From contig CACVBU010000918.1 of the NCBI GenBank assembly GCA_902728285.1, positions 1,011,086-1,075,085 of the forward strand: a DNA stretch of 64,000 bases, read 5' to 3'. The position numbers and the translations under genes were made by a program. The stretch is from Clytia hemisphaerica (lineage: Eukaryota; Cnidaria; Hydrozoa; Leptothecata; Clytiidae). Of the stretch, positions 23,801 to 38,800 are shown piece after piece. The number at the start of each line of letters is the position of its first letter. Positions within the stretch are counted from its first letter, which is position 1. The notes beneath the pieces are model-generated. The model was not told the origin of the DNA and did no database searches. It saw only the letters and a program-made list of their open reading frames with translations.

Positions 23801-26800
23801 AGGATTTTTGTGCTCTAAAAATCGAATTTGAAATCGACACTCATTAAAATCGGTGTGATTTCCCTTTCCCGTGACATTTGACATCTTCATATTATTTGCA
23901 TTGGTTAAGAAACTCTCTCTAGGTTCATTGGCACACGTGTGTATTGACCTTTTTCATGACATTCATGGTGTCAAGTCAAGTCTTATGAGGAAGCACCCGA
24001 AAACTTTATTGTATCAAACATTACGTAATAATCAACGATATCATTATCAAGGACTTACCATTAACCAAACCAAACTGAGGTCAATGCGCATATACATACG
24101 TGTTGGCAATTACGTAATAAATATCATGGATTATATAAGTCAGTCTTCTTTACTTTTTACAGTGCTTGAAAATCCTGTGTGGACAACACTGTTTCACATT
24201 GGATTGTGCATCACCGCTCAGTTATCAATCAATCGGTCATTTATTCCTCGGTATTATTGAGGACGGCTCATGGTGTACATTCTCCAACTTCGATCAATTG
24301 TCGTCAGTGAAGATGAATCTTGTCCAATATTTTCTGTTCAACATTCACCAATTCTTAAAACAACCTGGTTTCAATAAGCTGGTGAGCAACAAAGGGACAA
24401 ATCACGTTGATGGTTTCCGTGTTGTAAGTGAAAATTAAATGTTTGATACTTTTTTGGGATTTAAAACCTATATCCTCGCGGAATATCTACCGATGATTAA
24501 TTTCTTTAATACCTCTTCTATGGGAAGAAAGTAATTTTAGTCCTTTCATATATAATTTATCAACTCCGTCTACGTAACGTTTACACTTTTCAATTCAGAC
24601 ATCCGTCCATCCAAACTGTGGAGTTTTCCTGACCACAACAACATCCTACATTCACCAACAATGTCCACCTTCCATCAAACTACATCTTCGGAATATCAGT
24701 ATCGCCAAGCCTGATCTTCAACGTCTACTGAAAATACAATTGATCGCCAGAAGCTTCAAATCGTATAAAATCATCACCAATTATTTGGTTTTGTTGAAAG
24801 ATTGCGTCAAAAATCAACTGTAGGTTTGAATTATGCTTTTTGCAAATTTTGCAGCAGTTTCTCTTTACAGATTTTCTGCAAATTTTTAAATTAATTTTTT
24901 TTTGGAAATATTGATTATAAAATGAACCATCACAGACCGTTTATTATATGAATGTCTGCTTAGAATACACCTTTCAACCTTTAAAGTCTGTGGAGACCAG
25001 GTTCGAGTTTACCAGGAAGGATGGTGTCAGAATATCTGAAGTCGTTACAATGACATCCTCGCAGACTAAGATAGATGTATTGTCTTAAATCACAAACTAA
25101 AGTGTATCCAGAAATAATTGGCAGTTGAAACAAGAATTCCTGTATTTGATATTTCACAGAAAAATCCTACCTTTCGGGTCCCATATCTTCCGAAGGACTT
25201 CCGTTTGGCTGGAAATTTGACCGTTAAAAATCGCGAAATTTTCTACAAAAAATACACTCAAATATAGCGCTTTTAATTCTCTAAAACAAGCAAAACAAAT
25301 TTCCACAATTGTATTGGAGAAACAAAGGTTACAGGCCTTATCTCCACTTATATGCCAATTATATCTGGGTACACTTTAACTCTACACTAGAATTCTACAA
25401 CTCATGACGAAAAGAAAAGGATACATTTGAAATTGATAGTATTTTGCCTGCTAAATTGTCTGATGCATGTAAGCCGTCATGGTCCTCTCTGATGGATAGT
25501 GAATTATGGAAATAAACTGAATACTTTTTACAAGCGGCCATTGACAAATTAAATACGTAGAATTTTACTTTTTTTTTCTTTCCATAAAGCGGTCGTAGTG
25601 TAAAGGTAAAGCGAGGTGCTCATCTTTCCCAGCTGACATTCAACGTGGTTTCAACGTTTATCTAATGTTCACAACGTCCATATAACATTAGGTAAACGTC
25701 ACAACAGCGTTTTGTGCCATACCAAAGACTTGAAAATTGGCACTTGATATCTCTCTAATTTATGCTCAGCAATTAAAAAGAAGGATCGAGGGTAGGTGGA
25801 GCAATCCACCTTAATCTCGGTCCATCTTTTCAATTGCTGGCCAAGATATCAAGTGTTATCGATTTGTATCATAGCACTGATAATGTTTTAAATGAACGAA
25901 AAGCTTAAATGCTGAAAACAAAAAATTATTGTTCAAATGTTTTTTTTTATATTGATTCTGGCATACATAATTTATTGGAACTAATTTTTGCGAGAATTCA
26001 TTTTAGCGTTTTTGAACCTGCGAAATACAATTTTTTTTTTAATTTTATTGAAAAATTTGAAAAATCCTTAAGAAAATGAAAGAAATTTGTCCAAAAAAGG
26101 ACAAAACCGCGAAAATTAAAACCCGTGAAATGCTATTTTTCCGATTTTTTTTCGACCGCGAATATTATTTCCAATAAGGTAAGTGCTAATGAATGATACT
26201 TTTTCATCATCCTCATCATAGGCACCGTGATGTGTTCACCACGAAAACATACGAGACGATCATTACACAAGCGTGGAAGAATTACAAGACATTACACACA
26301 CAAGAGAATCACCACAACAGCATCAGTAACCCTAACACAGCTGGTGGTGATGGATTCATTAATAAATATCCAAGTGCTGTCTCATCTGTTACCACATTCT
26401 CACAATCTCGTAAGTTGTCGTCGTTTACTAATCGTTTTGATACTTCAATTCGTGATATTCATGACGAAATGTTCAATACGGAAGCACACAAAAAAGACCG
26501 GATGTTTGCCACTAGTTTTGAATTTAGACAATGAAACTAGTGGCAAACGCCCGGGCTATTTTTAGTTCTTCCGTATGAAAAATTACGTCATGAATATCAT
26601 GAATTATCCACAATCCAATAGTATTGTTTATGTTTATGTTTCTTTTTTGTCAAGTAGATGTAAAATACAAATGCACTTAGCTCGAGTATCGGTATCAGAT
26701 ATTACTTACAGTGCTATCTATTAAGTTGACACGCGATCGACTAAATTCAGGACGGAGCCCGAGGGGGGGGGGGGGCGTACAGCAGAAAATTTGTGAAATT

Positions 26801-29800
26801 CGTATCCTTACAGTGCATTTTTCTCAAATTTTCAACTCTTTTAGAGCAGAAAAAAACAAATTTTCCTGCATTTACTGAAATATTTGCAATGCATTTAATC
26901 GAAAAGTCCCCTTTCTGCTATCTTGAAAAACATACCCTTACGCTGCACACTAGTCAATTTGTCTGACTGCCTTCCCGCTCCCCCACTCTCCCCCGTTTCG
27001 TTTATTCACAAGATTACATTGTATTTTAGATGGTGGTGTACGTGGTGGTGGTGGCGGTTCCCAAACGCCCATAACAACGCCCGCAGTACAAAATGCTGTG
27101 TCAGCAGAAATTACGAAATTTGAATTAAACACCATTTGTAAATCCGTCTTGACCATCGTCAATGCTTCATTATCTGATAGTGTAATTATTTCTTTATTAG
27201 CTCTTTGAACAGTCTTCGGGATACATCAATGCCTCAGCTCAGGTTGCCCATGAAAATAGACAAACTTTGTGACCACAAAAATTATCGATTTTAAGTTTAA
27301 ACTCCTCTTGATTTTTACAAAAGTTTTAAATTTACCTCCATACAGAATTGTACCATGGTTTAAAGGGACAAAAAAGTAGTAAAATGTAAACATTGCGCAA
27401 ACCACGTTACAATCGAAACAATCAAAATCAGCCATATTTGTTTTGATTTTTTGTTTTGACATGTGATATTTGTTTTGATTTTGTATCCCGCTGCATACGG
27501 TTTGTTTACAAATTTCGTCAGTACTTTTATGTCCCTTTAATGACTTGACTTGGTGGTGTAACTAGTTATTTTTCTACAAGTCCTCTGAGCGGTTTACCCT
27601 GTATAAAGAGTGTTTGCAAATATGAGAAGCTGAAAATAAAGTCATTTTAAAGTTAGTAAGCAACAAACTGCTCTCTTTTCAAATTTGTACCCAAGACCTC
27701 GCATCATGCCTTTCCATTTGCAAATTCCATTTACAACTGTCTCTCTCTATTTCGATCTTCAAGGAACCAAGACTTTTCTTCGAATAAAAGAAAGATTTAA
27801 ATCGTTGAGAGCAGGTTACACTACTTTCTACTGAAGGAGACCAATGATTTAGCACGAATTACAGAAAGATTCGAATAATAGAAGTTCGAATTATGGAGAG
27901 AAGTAAACTGTAATCTAATCCGCCGCTTCCAGGTATTATTTTAAACTTTACTTAATCATTTTTAACTTTTCAGGATTCGATGTTATTTAAAGAAATTGTT
28001 CGAGGTGTGTTCGGTGACCATGCTGACTCAGCACTTTTTCCATCATACGTTCTTCCTGAAGAAATGTCACTTTTGGAGATTGTTAAAAAGACTATCGATG
28101 AAAACGGGTTATCTCATCATAAATTGTTCGAAGATAAAATCATGCAGTTGTATCAAGTATCACAAATCAATCAAGGTTTGTAATCACGTAAATCTCGCAT
28201 CTTTTTTAGTAGGCAATTATATGGAGGGGTGTCGTCAATATTTTCCCCGATTTCCGTCAAACCGTCAAACAAAAACAGAAAGTCCGCCACCAAAAATTCA
28301 AGAATTCTGTCAAAAATTCCGAAAATTTGGACTATTACTTTCCTTCCGAACAATTTTTGTACTAAATGTCGATTTTCGGGACTAATAAAGCCTAGTTTGA
28401 CGAGGAACTTGTGAATTTCCGTCAAATTTCGGCTATCTGTTTGAAAAAAATGAGCGATTCCGCTCCTCTGCCAACCGAGATTTTATTCATTTATTTAAGA
28501 AGATCTTAGACAGTTCCCTATATTCTGTAAATTGAGGCTTGACCAGGCTTGACTTTTAGGAATATGTGAACCCATCACTGTTTTTAAATAGACTTTTTAA
28601 TGTTCAATTGAGGGTGTTCCATTTAAAATATAAGACGAAGACGAACCCTTCCAAGCCAAAAAAATTCTCTAAAATGTGTATGTTTTCCCCCTGGAAAATG
28701 AAAAAAAATTGCAGAAAAAACCTTTGAAAAATTCTTCTTCGCACCTTTACGTCAGGGTGGACGAACGAACATCAGTCTTTTACGCTTTGCAAAAAAAAAA
28801 CTCCTTCCCTGGGCTGGAAATTCTTCATGGATTACCCCAGGGGGGGGGGCCTGGAAAAGTTTATCCGACCCACTGTATAGATGAAAAGTGGAATGGCCCA
28901 TTCTTGTATCGATTTTGATGCATTTCAGGGATCGTGATATGCGGACAAAGCAAAACAGGGAAATCAACTTTGGTTCAAACACTCATCCAATCGTTAGGTA
29001 TTTTAGCCGAAGAAACGGATAAAGAAAACCACATAACTTATCATCAAGAACACATTAACGTTCTAGCGGTAAAGTTTTCTTATGAAATTTTTTGAACCTT
29101 TACATTCAAGAGTGAATGTAAGAGTTCGCATTGCTGAGCTCTAAAAAGTTAAATGTCTTAAAATGAAGGACGATTTTATTTTTTAAGATTGATATTTTTT
29201 ATTTTTGAACATAACTTTTGAACCAATGAAGTAAAATTAGAAAGTAATACACCAAATTTTAAGTTAGGCTTTCTTCTGAATTATTCCGAAACAATCTTTG
29301 AAAACTCTTTCTGCTACTACCTGCAATTTAAATTCAAAGAGGGTAACTTATTTGTGGCACACCGGTAGTTAGAGTGAGAATGGCGATTTCAATACTTGTA
29401 CTTTACTTCATTGGATATTTCGATTTAGGAGAGGTTTAATGACTTCTAGACTATATTCTCAATCTGTACCGTTTCCTCTGAACCAATCGTTTTTCAGATG
29501 GGGGTAAGAAACGTGTAGTAACATTAAAACATAAAATGTCCTAAATTTATAGGTATCTAGCTTAGAGCAAATGTTTGGTTGTATAAGCGAGGCGGGTGAT
29601 TGGGTGAATGGCGTGTTTACAGTGGCGTTGAAGAAAGCCAATCAAAGTTTGTTGCAGCATAAACAATCAACGTGGATTACACTGGATGGACCCTTACATG
29701 ATGGATGGTGCTCTGCTTTGAATGGTCTCTTCGAACAGAGAAAGGTATACATTGTGCATAGTTCTTTCGTCTCAGACTGATTTCCACTTCAGCAAGATAC

Positions 29801-32800
29801 AAAAGAAGGCTTTCCCGCCTTCAAACATAACAAAAGCATTCTTTTGACCACTGGGTATAATATGCGATTTATAAAGGATTCAAATTCAGATTCTCCTGAC
29901 TGGTATGTTTTACACTGGTAAATTCGACAAGTCGTCTATCTTCTGCATTTTTAACAGTCTTTCAATTAATATATCTTACAACTGTGAGCGATTGAGTTAA
30001 ACTATCATTTATCTTCATAGGTTTACATGCAACCTGACATGAAGCAACACCATCTGAACAAGAATGTGACTTTTGTTTACGAAACACACACGTTAGATCA
30101 CATATCTCCAATTGTCTTTGCAAATATGGTACGAGTTAATCGATTCATTCTTTGCTTGTTCATTTAAAAACTAGGTCACAGTGTGGATGTAAACCACACT
30201 GAAACGACCGCCTTCCATCACGCATCACGCTCGCGAAAGAGCGCGCGCACATTATTAACGCCTACATGTCATCTCCAGTACATTTTAGATTATTCATTGA
30301 AAACAGATTACAATATAGTCATTTTTCATATCTCGATTATTTAATTCCAAATAAAAGACATTCAGGGGAAAAAAAAGAGAAACACCTGGGTAATCTAGTT
30401 AAAAAAACCGAAAGTAAATGGTAGACAAAGTAATGAGCCAAGGCAAAACGAGATTAGCGTACCACTATGAAAGAAACCGCCTCCGGCCTTTGATTATTCC
30501 ACTTTCACGCCTAAAAGGGCAAGACAGAACAGGAAAAGCCAAAAGATTGAGGCTAGAAATCAGCTCTCACTGGGATTCAGAAGTTTGATGGTTAAACTGT
30601 GTGTAAAGTAAAGAAATCTAAATGTGAAAAAATAAAGAATTTTGTAAAAAAGTTCACAACCACGGACAAAGTATCAGCCATTATAAATCCTTAAACTTTT
30701 TTCGTGGGTCACTTGGTATCTAAATAAAGTAACAGTTTACCGAGTTATTAGCTACTCCGTCTCAGCAAAGTATGAGGCTTTTTCATCTCAAAATTCAGCA
30801 TAATTCAACAAGATTTCAAAAAAATACGCTAATTTTCTGTGTACAATCCATTTTCCGTCTCAGGCGTAAGACCTCGCTTTGACCACCGAATTTCAGATGA
30901 TAGAGTATTCTCCATTCAGTGCTTGGTAGCTGAATCATTAATTTTCATCATTTCGATTTCATTCTAGAGTATCATATACATGGATAACTCAGCACTTGGT
31001 TGGAGGCCTCTTGCGAATGCATGGTTAGCTAAACAAGATCAAACTTATTTCCATGTAAGTTTAACACAAAATCCACGGGGACGTACCGATGTTTATCCGA
31101 CAGGGTCGATCGGAAAATTTTTCTATTTTTCTTTCTGACAGGGTCCCAAATTTACCCAAATTTACTTGTCCCCCCCCCCGGAACAAGTAGTAATTGATAA
31201 AGTAGTAAGCTCACGTGTCTACGTTATGGAATGAAATGATTTTAAACATTACGGCATCTTCCCCACAAAATTAATCAAGCACTGATTAGCCGTTGTTCTC
31301 AGTCCATCAGGATCTAAACAAAGGAAGTACTAAACGTCCCTGTCGCAAACAAAGGATACATCGACTTGCTTGTTATTACTGGGACGCCTTCTCTGCTGAA
31401 TTTGAAACATTTTTTTATCAATTTATGGAATGATGGTCACATGTCTAAGGCGTCAGAGCCACAAACAAAGAGTTCCCAGTTCTATTCCTTACTTCCTCTG
31501 ATATTCTGTTCAATTCATAGATAGTCGATATGGTGGGCCGTGGACCCCGTGAAAACAGCTGAAAGACTAATAAAGCCATGTGTTATTTGACTATCCACAT
31601 GAAATAGAAAATACTGACTCTATTTATCAATGAATTAATTATCAATTATCATTTGTTTGTTTGTAGGTACTTCAACGTTCTTTCCATAAAAGTGTTGACC
31701 GATGTCTACAATTTGTACAAGATGAGGCTAGGTTAGTTTTCTTTCGTTGATTCACTTCAAACTTTCATTGCCATCTGAAGTTATGTCAAGATCACAGTAG
31801 CATAGACAAAAGGGGTGCAAAATTTGTGTTTGATTTTTATAGTAATAAAGTCAAAAAATCTGTTCTCTGACACAAATTTCGCGCCCTTTTTGTCTACACT
31901 ACTGGATCACGTGGTATAAAAAAGTTTGAGCACTAAAAACTACTTTCGGTCTTTTACAGTTTATATTTTACGTAAAATTCTTGTTTATTTTCAGATGTTG
32001 TGTTACTTTATCAGAAGGTTCATTGTTTTCTTCGTGTCTGAGCATGTTATCCAGTTTGTTGAGAGTAAGTTTAGTTTCGTAGTATTGTCAATTTTTGGGA
32101 TGCTCGATTTATTTTTTTCCTTTACTTTGAATGAAAAATTAGTTGGTATGATATATTTGGCACGTGGATTTGTTTTATTGTCCTGGGCAAAAGTTCGAAA
32201 TATTTTTGGCTATTTATTTTCCAAAGTCTATATCCAAACTTTTAGGATTTTTTAGTACTGACTTTTAGTAAAAGAACAATATAATTTCAACATAACAACC
32301 GTGAAAAAACCCATTTTTCAAAAATTGAAATTTTAATATTTTGACTTTTGAAAATATTAAGACAAAAACACTTAGAGGTTTTACTCAGGACCACAAAAGG
32401 TTACTACAGGCCAAATATCTTACTACAGGCCAAATATCTCGCTTGTGATCATCCATTTAAAGATGAAAAATACAGTACTTACATGCAATATTCGTTCAAC
32501 GTCCAATCACAGGGTAGAAATCATTAATATTGATACGAATAACCACAAATTGTGTTTCCTGACAGCTGATTGGTTGTAAGCCCTGCCTATTCTAATTGTG
32601 AATTAAAGTCGGCAAAACGCTGGTTGTCTAAAGTCAATGCATAGCCCTCTTTCGACGTCAATGCAAAGTCTTCTTTCAATCTTTTCGAAGCAAAGATTTT
32701 AACACCAAGTTTGCGCCCACTTTTCGCCTACTCAAAGAATTAGAATAGGCAGGGCGAAAAGTGGACCGTCTAAACTAGAGCTAAGTGACGTGAAATTACT

Positions 32801-35800
32801 TAATACGTCACTTGAAATCAATCAGCTGTTAGACCCATGAAGTTTTGATCAATCCTTTCTTCTTTACTGCATACAGGATCACCAAGAATCGTTAGCAGGA
32901 GAACTCCACATTGAGAGATTGTATCTTTTCTCTTTGATATGGACTTTTGGAAGTTTATTGATCCATGATCAAGAGAGACATCAATTCAATGCACTTCTTT
33001 TGTCACTGTCCAATGCGTATGTTTTTAGTGTTTCTGTATATCTACTGTAATCATTTTTCTTTGTTCTGGGTATATGATTGGGTTGAAGGAACAGGAAAAT
33101 GAGCTGTTGGCAGATAAATAAATAGTTACTTATCAACACTTATCTCACTATAATCTACTGCTTTGCAGTAACAATACCGATGTATGTTCTTGTGAGTTAT
33201 TTATACCCTGCTATACATCGTTTTTTCTTGTAATTTTCAGACTAATGTTCTTAAAATGTTCTTAATAAGTTTACTTTAATGACTTAAAAGGGGATTGAAA
33301 TCAGCCTTTCTTCTCCATTTCTAAAATCTGAAGCTGTGATTGTTCTTAATCTTTAAAAGTTTTTTACCCATTCTTATAAAACAGCGTGTTTGTTTAAAGT
33401 ATACCATTCGTCATTGCCAACTTGTCTCCGTCGTGTTTCTACTGGTATTTCACCAAACCTTTGTCGTCTGTTTTTTTCAGATTGCCCGATGATGATCGAG
33501 AGATTTCAGTCTTCGATTATTTCGTTGACGAATCGGGTGAATGGGATTCGTGGGCCACTCGGTAAGACCATTTTATTATATGCCACCCTAATTATTGAGA
33601 GGGTTAGGTATGTTCCGTCCAATATCATTCGATAATGGTTCAATAACGCTCGTGGTTTATTTTCTTCAATAAACGGAGAACAAAAAACAGTTCTGTTACA
33701 TTGGTTTCATGATCTTGTTGAAAGTAGTTACACGCTACCTGAACGACATATTGGACAAACACTTACTGTATCGCGAAAAATAGTCTAGCAAGCTAGACGA
33801 CTAATTCATACATAGTAGAAATAAAGCAAAAAGTAATAAAGGGAACAATTTTAGTCGTCTAGAAACCTTTGTGCACTAACTCCAAACAAAAGAAAAGTGT
33901 CAATATTTGCAATTATAATCTTTTTCCCGCTCAAAATAATTCTTGAGAAAAACATGTATGTGGATTTGTGTATTGAAAGTTTTTCATTTGAGTTGATTTT
34001 GTTTTGAGAGTTTGTTATTGCTTGATAAATTGTTTTCTCGCTACGCAAGTTTCTGCGTAGCTAGCCCCTGTATCTATAAGGCTGGAACACCGGATTCTTC
34101 CAGTCGTTTATACAAACTAAATCCCGTATTATTATTAGTATTGGTATTATTAGTATTACACGCATTATAAACGACTCCAGTCTACGCGAAAAACAGCAAT
34201 GCGATTTTTAATTAAGGGTTTTGGCGTGTCCCGGTGGACTCCCGTTTATCATACGAATATTTCTATATTTCAATCTAAATTTCTCAGTCACCTAGTAAAA
34301 TATTGTCTCTAATTTGAAAGTTTAAATTAAATCTCTTTGTAATCCGAACATCAGACTTCCAATTCGAGTTCGAATTAGCAACATTTAACTCAAATTTTTA
34401 ATTCTTAATTCTAATACTAGATTATCAGAAGCAAGCTTGGACGAAAGTATTGATTCTTTTGGACAAATCTTTGTGGAAACTGTCTCCTCCGTAAGTATAT
34501 GCTGCTAAAATGAACTAAAAGTAACTTTTTACAACCTTAACCATATTTGTCAAATATATCATTCAAACCGTAATTTATTGAATATTTAGGACAAAATAAG
34601 CATTTTAAACTCAGGGAACGTTTTTCTAAAGCTTTTGTTAGAATATAATAGCTATTTATAAGAACAAAGGAAATGCTCGGTGTTTGCTCACTTTGGGCGT
34701 GATGAGTGACGTCATCAAAGATATTTTTGTTCAAAGTTACCTTATGTGACAAGGATCTTGTGTGCCAAATTTCATCCACAAAGACCAACTAGATCAAAAG
34801 TTAAGGGGTGGTACAGGAAAAGCCCCAACCCTAAAGGCATACCGGATAAGTGGGATGGGGGAACCTGGGAACCTAAAGTGGGAACCTAAATGAACACCTG
34901 AAAAGTGGGATGGGGGAACCTAAGTGGGAACCTAAATGAACACCTGAAAAGTGGGATGGGGGAACCTAAGTGGGAACCTAAATGAACACCTGAAAAGTGG
35001 GATGGGGGAACCTAAGTGGGAACCTAAATGAACACCGGAAAAGTGGGATGGGGGAACCTAAGTGGGAAACCTAAATGAACACCGGAAAAGTGGGATGGGG
35101 GAACCTAAGTGAAACCTAAATGAGCACCGGAAATATGGGGAACTAAGTGGGAACCTAAGTTGTTTAATTATTAATAGAATTGAAATATTTTTCTTTAAAA
35201 ACAAATACATAAGCGAAAAATAAGACTTGCTCGATAGCAAGTCTTATTGTAGTTTAAGAAGAATTCCTTTATGTTTAAATAAATAGGTCTATTGAAAATG
35301 GCGATTTTGTGTTTACTTTTCAAATTTTTGAAAATTTTGAAAAGATGGTGCACATATTTTTTACCTGAAAAGTGGGATGGGGGAACCCGGGAACCTAAAG
35401 TGGGAACCTAATTTGTTTATTATTATTATTTTTCTTTAAAAACAAATACATAAAGATAAGAAAGATATTATATGCAAGGAAAGAAAAAACCTTTTATCAT
35501 AATAAGAACACTAGTTATTTACTTTTTACATTACGGTTCGCAAACAATAATGTTGAAAATAAAACAAAGGGAATTTATTTATTCAATTAGCTCAAAAAAG
35601 CATGTTTATTTATCAGCAGTTTTATAGTGCATCTTTTTGAAAGGTTCTTTTTAGTAAATTGACTTAATTGACTTTAAACTTTAAACTTTAAACCGTCATA
35701 TCTTCAAATCTAGAAGGAATTAGAAGTTCGTTCATAGCTCGATGGATAACTTAGAGCCTCTTCTTTCTTTTGCACGGATCTAATTTGCTTGAATACAGAA

Positions 35801-38800
35801 TCTAGTAAAACATTATTTACGATCTAGTTTTAGTTCACTCTTGATGCAATAAACATTGTTTTTTATTAGCAGCTCCAATTTTCGGGTCAGGGCTGGGGTC
35901 GCTTAGCATTTAACGGATTCTAGCTCGTTTTTCTTTCTGTACCAACCAAACAGTACAGCGTGTGAATACACTTCATTAATTAAAAATGTTTGATAGTAAA
36001 ATAGAACATATTGCACGGCTTGCCACGTTTCAATACACATAAGCATAGATCCACGGGGGGGCACTCAAGGTAAACGACCTACCGTACGTGCGGCCCTTTT
36101 TTCCAAGCTTCCCAAAGTACACTGTAAGGGTGGAAATTAGCAAAAATGAGAATAAGTGCACTCTAAGGGTTTAAAATTTGGTCAAAGCCAGTCCGGCTTT
36201 TAGAATTTCATCCGAACAAGTGTCATGTTTTAACACTGGGTAAATTTTGGAACATCAAATATGTCCATCCCTATCAGGATCTGTTCTAGAACATGTTGAC
36301 CAAGAAAAAGATCTAGGAGTGATAATCGATAGCGACCTGACCTTTGAAGCCCATATATTCAGTAAAATCAAGAAAGCTAACTCTATCGTTGGCTTGATTA
36401 GCAGGAGCTTCGAATTTCTCTCACCAGATATGTTTCGAACGCTTTTCATTGCATTTGTCAGACCCCATTTGGAATATGCACATGTAGTATGGTCTCTAAG
36501 GCTAATCAAACATATCAATGCAATCGAGGGCGTCCAACGAAGAGCTACAAGGCTAGTTAGTTGCTATAGAAACTACTCATACGAAGATCGGCTACGACTC
36601 ATCAATCTACCTAGCCTAAAGACCAGGCGGCAAGTTGGTGATATGGTGGAAGTTTTCAAGAACCTCCACATTTATGACGAGTCTATAAGATCAGAGAAAT
36701 TTACTCCTCGAACACGACCACGACGTCAGCATGATTACGAGCTTCAAAGGAACTTTGCTAATGACAGTATGAGAGGCTACCAAAGCAACTCTCTTTTTTA
36801 CAGAAGTGTGAAACCTTGGAATGATCTAGAAGAAGATATTGTTGAAGCACCATCCTTACAAGTCTTCAAAGAGCGTTCGATAAAAGAAAGGGAGAAAAAA
36901 CTTTATAAAATGTAAAATCAAAAGTTCTGTTTCATAGGAGGTCAATAGACGTGCGAAATATATTGCTATAAAAAAAAAAAAAAAATAAAATAAAATAAAA
37001 AAAATAAAAAATTAGGTTCCCACTTAGGTTCCCCTATCCCACTTTTCCGGTGTTCATTTAGGTTCCCACTTAGGTTCCCCCATCCCACTTTTCAGGTGCT
37101 CATTTAGGTTCCCACTTAGGTTCCCCCATCCCACTTTTCCGGTGTTCATTTAGGTTCCCACTTAGGTTCCCCCATCCCACTTTTCAGGTGTTCATTTAGG
37201 TTCCCACTTAGGTTCCCCCATCCCACTTTTCAGGTGTTCATTTAGGTTCCCACTTTAGGTTCCCAGGTTCCCCCATCCCACTTATCCGGTATGCCCACCC
37301 TAAAAGCCTAGTATGAATGGGGTTAAAGTAAACAACAGAATTGAATTCAGAAAATTGCTATTCTTAACTTTTTGGTTTTTGGCCTGAAAATTATCTTAGA
37401 CTGTTCTTATTTTCACCACTTTTTAAGTATTTTTGCCACATTCTTTATAGCATCGCACAAAATTCTTGATCAGTCAATATATGGAGATGGGAAATAATAT
37501 CCTCCTGGCAGGCCCCACTGGATGTGGAAAAACCAAAATTATTCAAGACCTTCTCAAAAATACTGGTAAATATCTTTCTTATTTTTGTCACGTGTTTGAA
37601 AATCGTTTCCTATCAGCCCTGACGATTCCAAAGGGGACTGGATTCTAGCTTACATAGTGGGGTCGTTTAGCATAATTTACGGGAAAAAATAAGATCTAGC
37701 TGAAACTTTTTCCAGACCTTCTCTATAGGATGCTTATGCCTCAGGAAAAAATCCCCTAAAATCCCACTGGTGGAACATCCCTTTTTTGGGACATTTCTTT
37801 TTCACCAGGCAAAACCCTAAGGGCGAAATTTTTTGAAAATTTCAAACTCATTTTCAGACATTATCAAGTTTACCTAACTCAAGATAATTCACGCAGAAGA
37901 TGCTATTTATGGTCAATTTTAGACTAAAATGTGAAAAGTGGAACACTTTAAAGGTGGAACTTGCGCATGAAATATCTCGAGTTAGGTAAAGGAAATCGGC
38001 TATAACCGTTTAAAAGTCTTCTATATAGTTTTCGAGAGCTTTCGAATGGTATACATGATATTGTCTAGAAATAAGTTTGAAATTTTCAGTCTTAAGTCTA
38101 GCGTTAAAACTCAGAGTTAAAACTTTACCCTACGAACCTACTTTAGAGCACTTACAAATCGATTGTGGTTTCAAAACACCCCGGTGAATTTCCCTTTTGT
38201 GCCAAGTATTTTGTCCCTGGTTGTAGATATTATTTTTTTTCCTACAAACAGCCTGCATTTTTGTAACACGACCACACTAACAAGGTTCGAATGGCTCCAA
38301 ATGTCTGTATCTGTGATAATTGTAGACATTTGACGTCATTCAGCTCTGGTAAACTCAAGCCCCTTCCCATTTTCTGGTGCAAAAATCAGCTAGGTAGATA
38401 AATCTGAATTGAAAATTTTGTTTAACAACAGCTCAAACTATCTCTTTTTTTAAGCAAAAACTACATAAGCTCTTCAATTCGATTTTCAATGTGATTGAAT
38501 TTTCATCGAATAAGGAAGTGTATCGAATAATTAGAGCGTCGTTTATTAGAGTTTCTTACTGACGGTGACTTTCAATATTATTGAATAATGGACCGTATCG
38601 AATCAAAGAACTTTGTCAATAATACAATCTTTTCAACAATCAAATAATTAAATCAAATCAAATAATTGCCTTCTTCTTTCCATTTCAGAATCAAAGAACA
38701 GGGTGACGTTAAACATAGCATTTTCAAATTCAACTGATGCTTCTTTCCTTCAAAATTTCATCGCTGGTAATCTCCATCATCGACAAGGTAACTCAGAGAA

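Noticed and set aside
34836-35160. Regular short repeats resembling a CRISPR array
   Set aside because: Spacers are not unique, the same array recurs inverted at 37.0-37.3 kb, and the context is an animal intron.
36255-36518. Minus-strand frame opposite the LINE fragment
   Set aside because: Antisense of a clear reverse transcriptase C-terminal region.
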